Shown: positions 1 through 7,380 of the stretch, in pieces | Numbering within the stretch: position 1 is the stretch's first letter | Layout of the letters: each line of letters begins with the position of its first letter | NCBI GenBank assembly: GCA_003854985.1 | Contig: RQOG01000094.1 | Span: 1 to 55,115, forward strand | Reading direction: 5' to 3' | DNA length: 55,115 nt | Source: Calditrichota bacterium | Lineage (GTDB): Bacteria; Calditrichota; Calditrichia; Calditrichales; Calditrichaceae | Notes under the pieces: model-generated | The model's input: the letters and a program-made list of their open reading frames with translations, nothing else | The model's database searches: none | What the model was told of the DNA's origin: nothing | Position numbers and translations under genes: made by a program

Positions 1-122
1 AATTCAACCGTTTCTTCATCGTAGAGATTTTCAATAAGATTCAAATCAACGGACTTTTTACAATGTGGACAAATTTTAGCCGATTCCGGTAATGCTTCCG
101 CACAATAAGGGCAATATTCCAT
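1..122 (-). CDS. Zinc-ribbon protein, N-terminal part, cut by the window edge
   Basis: The reverse strand encodes about 40 residues beginning MEYCPYCAEALPESAKICPH, then CKKSVDLNLIENLYDEETVE, and runs off the left edge. Two CxxC knuckles (CPYC and CPHC), with a third cysteine-free acidic stretch following, match a double zinc-ribbon of the kind found at the N terminus of many small or membrane-anchored bacterial proteins. The start ATG (positions 122-120) is preceded by GAAAGGAGAAGTG, a good ribosome binding site. Nothing can be said about the rest of the protein, so no function is assigned. It is divergent from the peroxiredoxin gene that starts 118 bases away. Confidence 0.75.
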   Translation of the reverse strand, partial: MEYCPYCAEALPESAKICPHCKKSVDLNLIENLYDEETVE

Positions 123-240
123 AATTTCACTTCTCCTTTCTTCAGGTCTGCGCTAATTTTAATAAGTTGAATTGAAAAATCAAAAATTTATTGGAATAAA
201 ATGATAATTAAATCGTTCCAGTATAAAAAACGGAGGAATT

Positions 241-759
241 ATGAGTATGAGGATTATTATGGTGATATTTATGTTTGGCCTTTTCGGATTATCAACCGCA
301 GGCGAATTGCTGAAACCAGGCGACAAAGCGCCGGATTTTGAATTGAAAGACTCCAATGGGAAAATCCATCGTCTTTCGGATTATAAAGGTAAAACTGTTG
401 TATTGTATTTTTATCCAAAAGATGATACGCCGGGTTGTACCGCCCAGGCCTGCAATCTACGGGATAATTTTGATGTACTCAAGGATAAGGGACTGGTTGT
501 TTTGGGCGTTAGTCAGGATGACCCGAAATCACATGATGCCTTTACGAAAAAATATAATCTGCCCTTTACTTTGCTGGCGGATACATCCAAAAAAGTCATT
601 AAAGCGTATGGGGCGGACGGGGGAATTACCAGAATATTCATGCCTAAACGGATAACCTATCTTATCGATAACAAGGGCCTGATTTTACACCGATTTGATA
701 ATGTGAACGCTTCGAATCATACTAAACAAATACTGGATGTTCTGGAAATTAAAAAATAA
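241..759 (+). CDS. Exported thioredoxin-dependent peroxiredoxin (PrxQ/Bcp type)
   Basis: A 172-residue AhpC/TSA-family thiol peroxidase that reduces hydrogen peroxide and organic hydroperoxides using a thiol donor. The peroxidatic cysteine lies in DTPGCTAQAC (C66) and the resolving cysteine five residues later (C71), the atypical 2-Cys arrangement of PrxQ/Bcp. The family is normally cytoplasmic and about 155 residues; this copy has an extra hydrophobic N terminus (residues 3-20) ending STAGE, which looks like a signal peptide, so it probably acts in the periplasm. The start follows CGGAGGAATT. It stands alone, with its own terminator downstream. The family call is firm; the export is inferred from the N terminus. 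Confidence 0.92.
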   Translation: MSMRIIMVIFMFGLFGLSTAGELLKPGDKAPDFELKDSNGKIHRLSDYKGKTVVLYFYPKDDTPGCTAQACNLRDNFDVLKDKGLVVLGVSQDDPKSHDAFTKKYNLPFTLLADTSKKVIKAYGADGGITRIFMPKRITYLIDNKGLILHRFDNVNASNHTKQILDVLEIKK

Positions 760-775
760 AACATTTGTAATAAAA

Positions 776-820
776 GCCTGCCGGTGATTATGAATTAAAA
801 TGCCGGCGGGTTTGATTTAT
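776..820 (+). terminator. Rho-independent terminator after the peroxiredoxin gene
   Basis: CCTGCCGG (777-784) pairs with CCGGCGGG (803-810) with one G-U pair, across an 18-base AT-rich loop, and is followed by TTTGATTTATTTT. It separates the peroxiredoxin gene from hflK. Confidence 0.75.
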
Positions 821-912
821 TTTAATCACTGCATTTAATTTCATATCTTTGGCTTTGAATAAATCTGATTTATATTTGTAGGCAACAATAAATCGCCAAA
901 AAAGGAGGAACT

Positions 913-1896
913 ATGGCTCAACAAAAAGAATTTGATTTAAGCAATTTGAGGCCGCCCAATATATCGATCAGAAAGATTACAATTGCGATTGTCGGCTTTC
1001 TGATCATTGTATTTGTGTATTCCAGCTGGTTTATCGTGGACAGGGAAGAGGTGGCTATTGTACAGCGTTTTGGAAAATATGTAAGGACAGCCGAGAACGG
1101 GCTGAATTTTAAACTGCCTTACCCGATTGAAAAATATACCAAAGTGCCAATTGAGGAGCAATTAAAGGAAGAGTTTGGATTCAGAACACTGAGAGCCGGC
1201 ATCCGGTCCGAATATGAGCAGGGTGATTTTCTGGAAGAATCGCTGATGATGACCGGCGACTTAAATCTTGTGGTTGTGGAATGGATTGTTCAATATCGTA
1301 TCAAGGAGCCATATCAGTTCCTTTTTAAAGTCAGGGAAGCTCAAAGAACCTTTCGTGATATTAATGAAGCGGTCATGCGCGAGATTGTCGGCGATAGAAC
1401 CGAGAATGAGGTTATTACCGTAGGCAGGCAGGAAATAGCCTTTGCGGTCGAAGAAAAAGTTCAGGCGCTTTGCGATATCTATGAAACCGGTATCCGTGTT
1501 GACCAGATAATACTTCAGGATGTTAATCCGCCGGATGAAGTGCGTCCGTCGTTTAATGAGGTAAATGAAGCCGAACAGGAAAAGGATAAATTAATTAATC
1601 AGGCAAAAACGGAGTATAACCGGGTTATCCCCAAAGCCAGCGGCGAAGCGCAACGCCAGATAGAAGAAGCGCGTGGTTACGCATTAGAGCGGGTCAACCA
1701 GGCCAAAGGAGAGGCTTCCAGATTTACTTCTCTCTATAATGAATACGCCAAGGCCAGGGAAGTAACCAGACGCAGAATATACCTGGAAACCATGAATGAA
1801 ATACTATCGAAGGTGGGTAAAAAGCTCATAACCGAAGAAGACGCTTCGGGTATCCTGCCTCTGTTTAATTTTAATGAAGGAGGGCAGGTAAAATGA
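913..1896 (+). CDS. hflK: HflK-like SPFH/band 7 membrane protein
   Basis: A 327-residue stomatin/prohibitin (SPFH) protein. One N-terminal membrane helix (about residues 22-42, ending YSSWFIVDREE) is followed by the SPFH domain (VQRFGKYVRTAENGLNFKLP) and a long charged helical C-terminal region (about 215-300) typical of HflK/HflC cages. In known bacteria HflK and HflC assemble around the membrane protease FtsH and modulate it. The protein is shorter than E. coli HflK, lacking the Gly/Gln-rich N terminus. The start has a GGAGGAACT site. The stop overlaps the next start by four bases (ATGA), so the two are translationally coupled. FtsH itself is not in the window. Confidence 0.9.
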   Translation: MAQQKEFDLSNLRPPNISIRKITIAIVGFLIIVFVYSSWFIVDREEVAIVQRFGKYVRTAENGLNFKLPYPIEKYTKVPIEEQLKEEFGFRTLRAGIRSEYEQGDFLEESLMMTGDLNLVVVEWIVQYRIKEPYQFLFKVREAQRTFRDINEAVMREIVGDRTENEVITVGRQEIAFAVEEKVQALCDIYETGIRVDQIILQDVNPPDEVRPSFNEVNEAEQEKDKLINQAKTEYNRVIPKASGEAQRQIEEARGYALERVNQAKGEASRFTSLYNEYAKAREVTRRRIYLETMNEILSKVGKKLITEEDASGILPLFNFNEGGQVK

Positions 1897-2843
1897 AGAA
1901 GAGTGTAATTATTGGAATCGTTGTCATTTTTGTCTTTTTGGGCCTACTGGCTTCTGCCTATACCGTCGATGAAACGGAACAGGTCATAATAACCATGTTT
2001 AAAGAACCTCAGCGGGTAATTACCGATCCGGGTCTGCATTTTAAAATTCCGTTTTTTGAGCAGGTGGTTGTTTTTGAAAAGAGATTTCTGGAATGGGATG
2101 GCGACGCCGATGAAATACCTATCAGCGATAAACAGTATATTTTTGTTGATATTTATGCCCGGTGGCGTATATCGGATGTATTTCTTTATTTTCAGAGATT
2201 CCAGAGCGAAGCCAGAGCCCAGTCCCGCCTGGACGATATCCTGGATGGCGAGACAAGAAATGCGGTCGCTAAACATAAACTGGCCGAAATTATCCGCAGC
2301 ACCAACAGAATTTTAAGCGTTAAACCCGATTCTCTTTTGAAAGATGATATGGACGCCAATTTATATCCGGAAATTGCCATCGGCAGATCGCAGATTACCA
2401 GGGATATTTTGGCGGCTACCCAGGCGAGGGTGAAAGATTTGGGCATCGAAATCTTAGACCTGCAATTTAAGCGGATTAATTACAGGGAAAGCGTCAGGCA
2501 AAAAGTTTATGACCGAATGATTTCCGAAAGAAAACGGATTGCCGATAAATTCCGCTCGGAAGGTCAGGGCGAAGCCTCTAAAATTCTTGGTGATAAAGAG
2601 AGAGAATTAAAAAGTATTCAATCGGATGCCTACCGTCAGGCGCAGGAGATAATCGGTAAAGCCGACGCCGAAGCGACAACTATCTACGCCAGGGCTTACG
2701 ACCGCAGCGCCGATACCCGTGATTTCTATCGTTTCCTGAAGACGCTTGAATCCTATAAAAACACGTTGTCCGAAAAAGATATCCTGATCTTATCAACTAA
2801 AAGCGACTTTTTCAGGTACCTGGAATCCGAATCCGGAAGATAA
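1893..2843 (+). CDS. hflC: HflC-like SPFH/band 7 membrane protein
   Basis: A 316-residue partner of the preceding gene. It has an N-terminal membrane helix (residues 4-22), an SPFH domain (VDETEQVIITMFKEPQRVIT, then DPGLHFKIPF) and the HflC-type helical stretch with the motif RSEGQGEASKILGDKERELK. That RxEGQGxAxxI pattern is characteristic of HflC and makes the assignment more secure than for a generic stomatin. It probably forms a hetero-oligomeric periplasmic-side cage with HflK that restrains FtsH. It overlaps hflK by four bases and is followed directly by a terminator, so the two form a bicistronic unit. Confidence 0.92.
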   Translation: MKKSVIIGIVVIFVFLGLLASAYTVDETEQVIITMFKEPQRVITDPGLHFKIPFFEQVVVFEKRFLEWDGDADEIPISDKQYIFVDIYARWRISDVFLYFQRFQSEARAQSRLDDILDGETRNAVAKHKLAEIIRSTNRILSVKPDSLLKDDMDANLYPEIAIGRSQITRDILAATQARVKDLGIEILDLQFKRINYRESVRQKVYDRMISERKRIADKFRSEGQGEASKILGDKERELKSIQSDAYRQAQEIIGKADAEATTIYARAYDRSADTRDFYRFLKTLESYKNTLSEKDILILSTKSDFFRYLESESGR

Positions 2844-2849
2844 AAATAA

Positions 2850-2879
2850 AGGCTGGTCTTTTGGGCCAGCCTCTTTTTG
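2850..2879. terminator. Bidirectional terminator between hflC and ferritin
   Basis: AGGCTGG (2850-2856) pairs with CCAGCCT (2866-2872), followed by CTTTTT on the plus strand. On the minus strand the stem is followed by TTTATTTTTA. It lies between convergent genes and can serve both. Confidence 0.75.
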
Positions 2880-2908
2880 ATTTTTCTTATTTTTTTGCGA
2901 CAGATGCT

Positions 2909-3424
2909 TTACTCAGAGGTTTCTTCTGCAGCTTGATCCAGTCTGCGGCCAAATTTCTGATCCAGCATAAACAGGGCGGTGCTTTTGTCGCCAACCCATT
3001 TTAATTGATCAACTATTTCTTTGGCTGTTTTTTCCTCTTCCACCTGTTCCCCGATAAACCATTGCAGCATAACCTGAGAAGGATAATCATTTTCCTTTAC
3101 AGCCAATGTGTACAGGTTGTTTATCATGGCCGTTACTTTTTTTTCATGTTCCAATACCTGCTCAAAAACGTCAAGAATGTTTTTAAAACCGCTTTTTGGT
3201 TTATCGATCTGATCCAATATTACTTTGCCATCCCTGTCATGAAGATAATTGTAAAATTTCATGGCATGAGCATATTCCTCCTGTGCCTGCAAATTCAGCC
3301 AATTCGCGAATCCGGGCAGGCTTTTTTCTTCGCAATAGGCGGACATATTTAAATAAAAATAGGCGGAGTATAACTCGGCATTAATTTGATTGTTGATAGC
3401 AGTTTCCATTTTTTTAGACAGCAT
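2909..3424 (-). CDS. ftnA: Bacterial non-heme ferritin
   Basis: A 171-residue ferritin subunit that oxidises ferrous iron and stores it as a mineral inside a 24-mer shell. The ferroxidase residues of bacterial FtnA are all present at the expected spacing: E17, E50 and H53 (in EEYAH), E94, E126/Q127 and E130. Y24 is also conserved. The length matches the family. The start follows CGAGGAGGTTAT, an excellent ribosome binding site. It is transcribed alone, convergent with hflC and divergent from the S46 peptidase. No recognisable Fur or PerR box could be confirmed in the 159-base upstream gap. Confidence 0.95.
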   Translation of the reverse strand: MLSKKMETAINNQINAELYSAYFYLNMSAYCEEKSLPGFANWLNLQAQEEYAHAMKFYNYLHDRDGKVILDQIDKPKSGFKNILDVFEQVLEHEKKVTAMINNLYTLAVKENDYPSQVMLQWFIGEQVEEEKTAKEIVDQLKWVGDKSTALFMLDQKFGRRLDQAAEETSE

Positions 3425-3583
3425 ATAACCTCCTCGTTTATATTATTGAATTTATAGTCTCTAACTAAATATTAGTACATTTTATTCTTGTGTTAACTAT
3501 AGAATTTTGTTTGATTGGATTCATTTTTTATTTTGCTTAAATTTTAACTTTTTAAGAAAAAATGAAATAAAGGAAATATAGGT

Positions 3584-5734
3584 ATGAAATGGATTAGATT
3601 TATCCTGATTGCCCTGGTTTTTATCAGCGGCCGGACCGGGCTTTTGGCCGAAGAAGGAATGTATCCGTTAACCGAACTGGATAAACTGGATTTGCGTAAA
3701 ATGGGATTTGAGTTAGAAGCCGCCGACATTTTCAGCGAAGGGCAGACAAGTCTGTCTGATGCGGTTGTAAAGCTTGGCGGTTGTACCGGCGCTTTTATAT
3801 CGGCGGAAGGATTGATTCTTACCAATCATCACTGCTCTTACGGCGCGGTTCAGAAAGCCAGTAATGAGGAAAATGATTATTTGAAGAATGGTTTTATTGC
3901 CCAATCGGCAGAAGAAGAGGTGGAAGCGAAAGGATTTACGGTTCGCATAGTGGATTCCTATAAGGATGTATCGCAGGAAGTATTAAGCGCCCTGCATGAT
4001 ACGATGAGTTTTCAGCAGAAAAAACAGGCTATACAAAAAAAGGAAAAGGAAATTATAAAGAGAACCGAAGAGGAAAATCCCGGCAAACGCGCCGAAGTAT
4101 CGGAAATGTTCCGCGGTGAGAAATATATGCTGTTTATATACACTTATATCAAAGATGTGCGGCTGGTGTATGTGCCGCCGGTTGCGTTGGGTGAATTTGG
4201 CGGCGATGTTGATAACTGGGAATGGCCGAGACATACAGCGGATTTTTCCCTGCTAAGAGCTTACGTGGCGCCGGACGGATCGCCGGCGGATTATGCGCAG
4301 GACAATGTGCCTTTTACACCCAAAAAGTTTTTAAAAGTGAATCCGGATGGCGTTGAGGAAGAAGATTTTGTTTTTATCTTAGGTTACCCCGGCCGCACCT
4401 ACCGGCATTATACGGCAAGTTACCTGGATTATGAACAAAACTATCGGATGCCGTTTATCGTGGATTGGGATCAAAAACAGATCTCGGTTATGCAGGAAAT
4501 GAGTCAGATGAACCGCGACGTGGCGCTTAAACACAGCGCGCGGATAAAAGGCCTGGCGAATACCGAAAAGAATTATCGCGGAAAACTAACCGGTCTGCAT
4601 AGGCTGAACCTGGTTGAGAAAAAACGAGCTCAGGAAAAGGAGATCGGAAAATTTATTGATAACGATGATCAGCTGCAGAAACAATACGGACAGGTCCTGG
4701 ACGATATTAATAAAATATATAATGAAATAAAATGTGCTATGGAACAGGAACTGATTCTAAGCTATCTGACGCGGAATATTGTTTTATTAAATGTTGCCAA
4801 AAGCGTTGTCACCTCTGCGGAAGAAAGGCAGAAAGAAGACCTGGAACGGCAATCCGCCTACATGGATCGCAATTTTGAACAGACTAAAAAATCGGCGCTA
4901 AGATCTGTCGGTGATTATTATGAGCCCACCGATAAAATTCTTCTAAAAGAGCTCATATCAAAAGCCAATCAACGGCCGGCCGATTTGAAAATAGAAGCAC
5001 TTGATAAGATTTTCCGACTGAAAACAAATGAATCCCCTTCTGAAAAGTATATTGATGAAGCCTTTTCCGGAACACAGCTGGCAGATAAAGATTTTGTTGA
5101 AAAGGCTTTTAATATTACGCCGGAAGAGATCGCTGAGCTTAACGATCCTTTGATTAACTGGTACATTAAACTAAAGCCGGAATATGAGAAAATTAAAAAA
5201 ATAAATGAAGAACGGAACGGCGCTTTGGACGCGCTTTATGCCAAATGGAACGAGGTGAAAAAGCTGTATTTAAAAAAGGATTTTATCCCCGACGCTAACG
5301 GCACTTTCCGGATGACCTATGGACATATCCGGGGGTATTCTCCAAGGGATGCGGTCTATTGTTTGCCGATAACTACATTACAGGGCGTCGTGGAAAAAAC
5401 GACCGGTCAGGAACCTTTTAATACCCCTCAGAATGTTATCGATTTATTTTATAAAAAAGACTTTGGCCGGTTTAAAAGCGCTAACCTTGATTGCATTCCG
5501 GTTTGTCTTTTATATGATATGGATACAACCGGAGGAAATTCCGGCAGTCCGGTTTTGAATGCCCGGGGAGAGTTGATCGGTTTGAATTTTGACCGTACAT
5601 TCGAAGCGACCATTAATGATTACGCCTGGAGCGAAACATACAGCAGGTCCATCGGGGTGGATATACGATATATCCTTTGGATCATAGAAAAAGTCGGCGG
5701 CGCTGATCATTTAATAAAAGAAATGGAGATATAG
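3584..5734 (+). CDS. S46 family dipeptidyl-peptidase (DPP11-like)
   Basis: A 716-residue serine exopeptidase that removes dipeptides from the N terminus of peptides in the periplasm. A signal peptide covers residues 1-22. The S46 triad is visible: His in LTNHHCSYGAVQ (H82/H83), Asp in GEFGGDVDNWEWPRHTADFS, and Ser in TTGGNSGSPV. Eighteen residues after the serine lies Arg, in NFDRTFE. In the Porphyromonas enzymes that position is Arg in DPP11 (Asp/Glu at P1) and Gly in DPP7 (hydrophobic P1), so an acidic-residue preference is inferred. The family is typical of amino-acid-using FCB bacteria. The start is preceded by AAAGGAAATATAGGT. It is a single gene ahead of lgt. Confidence 0.93.
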   Translation: MKWIRFILIALVFISGRTGLLAEEGMYPLTELDKLDLRKMGFELEAADIFSEGQTSLSDAVVKLGGCTGAFISAEGLILTNHHCSYGAVQKASNEENDYLKNGFIAQSAEEEVEAKGFTVRIVDSYKDVSQEVLSALHDTMSFQQKKQAIQKKEKEIIKRTEEENPGKRAEVSEMFRGEKYMLFIYTYIKDVRLVYVPPVALGEFGGDVDNWEWPRHTADFSLLRAYVAPDGSPADYAQDNVPFTPKKFLKVNPDGVEEEDFVFILGYPGRTYRHYTASYLDYEQNYRMPFIVDWDQKQISVMQEMSQMNRDVALKHSARIKGLANTEKNYRGKLTGLHRLNLVEKKRAQEKEIGKFIDNDDQLQKQYGQVLDDINKIYNEIKCAMEQELILSYLTRNIVLLNVAKSVVTSAEERQKEDLERQSAYMDRNFEQTKKSALRSVGDYYEPTDKILLKELISKANQRPADLKIEALDKIFRLKTNESPSEKYIDEAFSGTQLADKDFVEKAFNITPEEIAELNDPLINWYIKLKPEYEKIKKINEERNGALDALYAKWNEVKKLYLKKDFIPDANGTFRMTYGHIRGYSPRDAVYCLPITTLQGVVEKTTGQEPFNTPQNVIDLFYKKDFGRFKSANLDCIPVCLLYDMDTTGGNSGSPVLNARGELIGLNFDRTFEATINDYAWSETYSRSIGVDIRYILWIIEKVGGADHLIKEMEI

Positions 5735-5806
5735 ACCTGCGGCTTCTTAGGTCAAACGCCGTTAAAAAACTTAGGATTACTAATCGAATAAAAATAAAGG
5801 AAAATT

Positions 5807-6649
5807 ATGTTCACCTGGGATGTTGATCCGGAAATATTCAGTATCGAAATTCTGTCCTTCCATCTGTCATTGCGCTGGTACAGCCTGATGTTCATGATTT
5901 CATTTACGCTCGGGTTTTTGATTTTCCGCTGGATTTATAAATATAAGGAATTCAAGCCGCTTAAAGACCTCGATCCTCTGCTGATGACTATGATGATTGG
6001 CACGGTAGTAGGAGCCCGGCTCGGTCATTGTCTTTTTTATGATCCGGTTTATTATTTGAGTAACCCGCTTAAGATTTTAATGGTCTGGGAAGGCGGACTG
6101 GCCAGCCACGGCGCGGCCATCGGTATTCTTTTGGCGTTATATTATTATGCCCGTAAACGTCCGGATCAGCCGTTTATGTGGTTGGTGGACCGCATAGTCA
6201 TTACCGTTGCCCTGGCCGGGTTTTTTATTCGTCTCGGAAACCTTTTTAATTCGGAAATTATCGGTAAAGCAGCGGATGTGCCCTGGGCGATTTTATTGCC
6301 CAGAGTGGATATGCCTCCGATACCTCGGCATCCTACCCAGGTTTACGAAGCGCTGGCTTACCTGTTAATATTTTTTATTTTGTTCCGGATTTACCGTAAA
6401 AGAACCGTTCTGACACCGAGAGGATTATTGCTTGGCTTGTTTATGACGCTTGTTTTCGGCGCACGCTTCTTCATTGAATTCTATAAAGAAAACCAGGAAG
6501 CCTTTGAACAGGGCATGCTGTTGAACATGGGGCAGATTCTGAGTATTCCATTGGTGCTGGCAGGCATCGTTTTGATAATGAAAGCCAGAGAACCCGATGA
6601 AGTAGAATTGAAATCGAGCGAAGCCAAAATAAGAAAAGATAAAAAATAA
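5807..6649 (+). CDS. lgt: Prolipoprotein diacylglyceryl transferase
   Basis: A 280-residue polytopic inner-membrane enzyme that transfers a diacylglyceryl group from phosphatidylglycerol to the lipobox cysteine, the first step of lipoprotein maturation. The Lgt signature occurs at about residues 141-153 (IRLGNLFNSEIIG), with the essential His region WEGGLASHGAAIG at about 94-106 and HPTQVYEAL further on. About seven hydrophobic segments are visible, and the length matches the family. A GAAAATT site precedes the ATG. Its lipoprotein clients in this window include the GH3 and aldose epimerase genes. It is followed 27 bases later by the Nudix gene, probably in one transcript. Confidence 0.96.
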   Translation: MFTWDVDPEIFSIEILSFHLSLRWYSLMFMISFTLGFLIFRWIYKYKEFKPLKDLDPLLMTMMIGTVVGARLGHCLFYDPVYYLSNPLKILMVWEGGLASHGAAIGILLALYYYARKRPDQPFMWLVDRIVITVALAGFFIRLGNLFNSEIIGKAADVPWAILLPRVDMPPIPRHPTQVYEALAYLLIFFILFRIYRKRTVLTPRGLLLGLFMTLVFGARFFIEFYKENQEAFEQGMLLNMGQILSIPLVLAGIVLIMKAREPDEVELKSSEAKIRKDKK

Positions 6650-6676
6650 TCCCGGTAATTAGAAAGGAATTATTGA

Positions 6677-7297
6677 ATGTCCTACCGCTGGACTGAATGG
6701 GCGCAAAAATTACAGTCGATTGCCCAAAATGGATTGACCTATTCACAAAATGATTTTGATAAGGATCGTTACAGGCAAATCCAGCTTATTGCTGCGGAAA
6801 TCATCGCCGAACATACCAATCATCAACCTGAAGAAATCCTGGATTATTTTTCCAGGGATAATGGTTACGCCACTCCGAAAGTGGATACCAGGGGCTTTAT
6901 AATCCGGGAGGATAAAGTACTGCTGGTCAATGAAAAAATTGATGGTCTGTGGACGCTGCCAGGCGGCTGGGCGGATCCCTGGGCTACTCCAAGTGAAAAC
7001 GTTGAAAGGGAAGTGTTTGAGGAAGCGGGTTATATGGTCAAAGCAAAAAAACTATTAGCCGTGTATGACCGTGAAAAACAGGGACATTTACCCAAATTAC
7101 CTTACAGGGTCTACAAAATGTTTTTTTATTGCGAAATTACCGGCGGCCGGCCAACTCCGAGCATGGAAACCACGGATGTAAAATTCTTTCCGCTCACCAA
7201 TCTTCCGCAACTTTCCCTTTCCCGGGTTACCGCTGTGCAAATCCGGAGAATGGCGGAGCTTGTCTCCAAGCCCGAACTGCCCGTGGACTTTGATTAA
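6677..7297 (+). CDS. Nudix hydrolase with hydrolase-N domain
   Basis: A 206-residue Nudix pyrophosphohydrolase. Residues 1-65 match the small helical N-terminal domain found in ADP-ribose/nucleotide-sugar type Nudix proteins. The Nudix box follows at about 96-119, with PGGWAD and the catalytic helix REVFEEAGY (R111, E112, E115, E116, G118). The usual first glutamate of the box is alanine here (A103 in DPWATP), although the metal-binding REVFEE core is intact. The substrate cannot be fixed from the sequence; ADP-ribose or a related nucleoside diphosphate is the family-based guess. The start ATG has AAAGGAATT about ten bases upstream. It is likely cotranscribed with lgt. Confidence 0.88.
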   Translation: MSYRWTEWAQKLQSIAQNGLTYSQNDFDKDRYRQIQLIAAEIIAEHTNHQPEEILDYFSRDNGYATPKVDTRGFIIREDKVLLVNEKIDGLWTLPGGWADPWATPSENVEREVFEEAGYMVKAKKLLAVYDREKQGHLPKLPYRVYKMFFYCEITGGRPTPSMETTDVKFFPLTNLPQLSLSRVTAVQIRRMAELVSKPELPVDFD

Positions 7298-7380
7298 TAA
7301 TTCTTGAATCATAAAAATAATCATTTTAATTTTAGCCTAAACTGACCTAAGTATTAATTCAGCTAAATAGTGAGGTTAAC

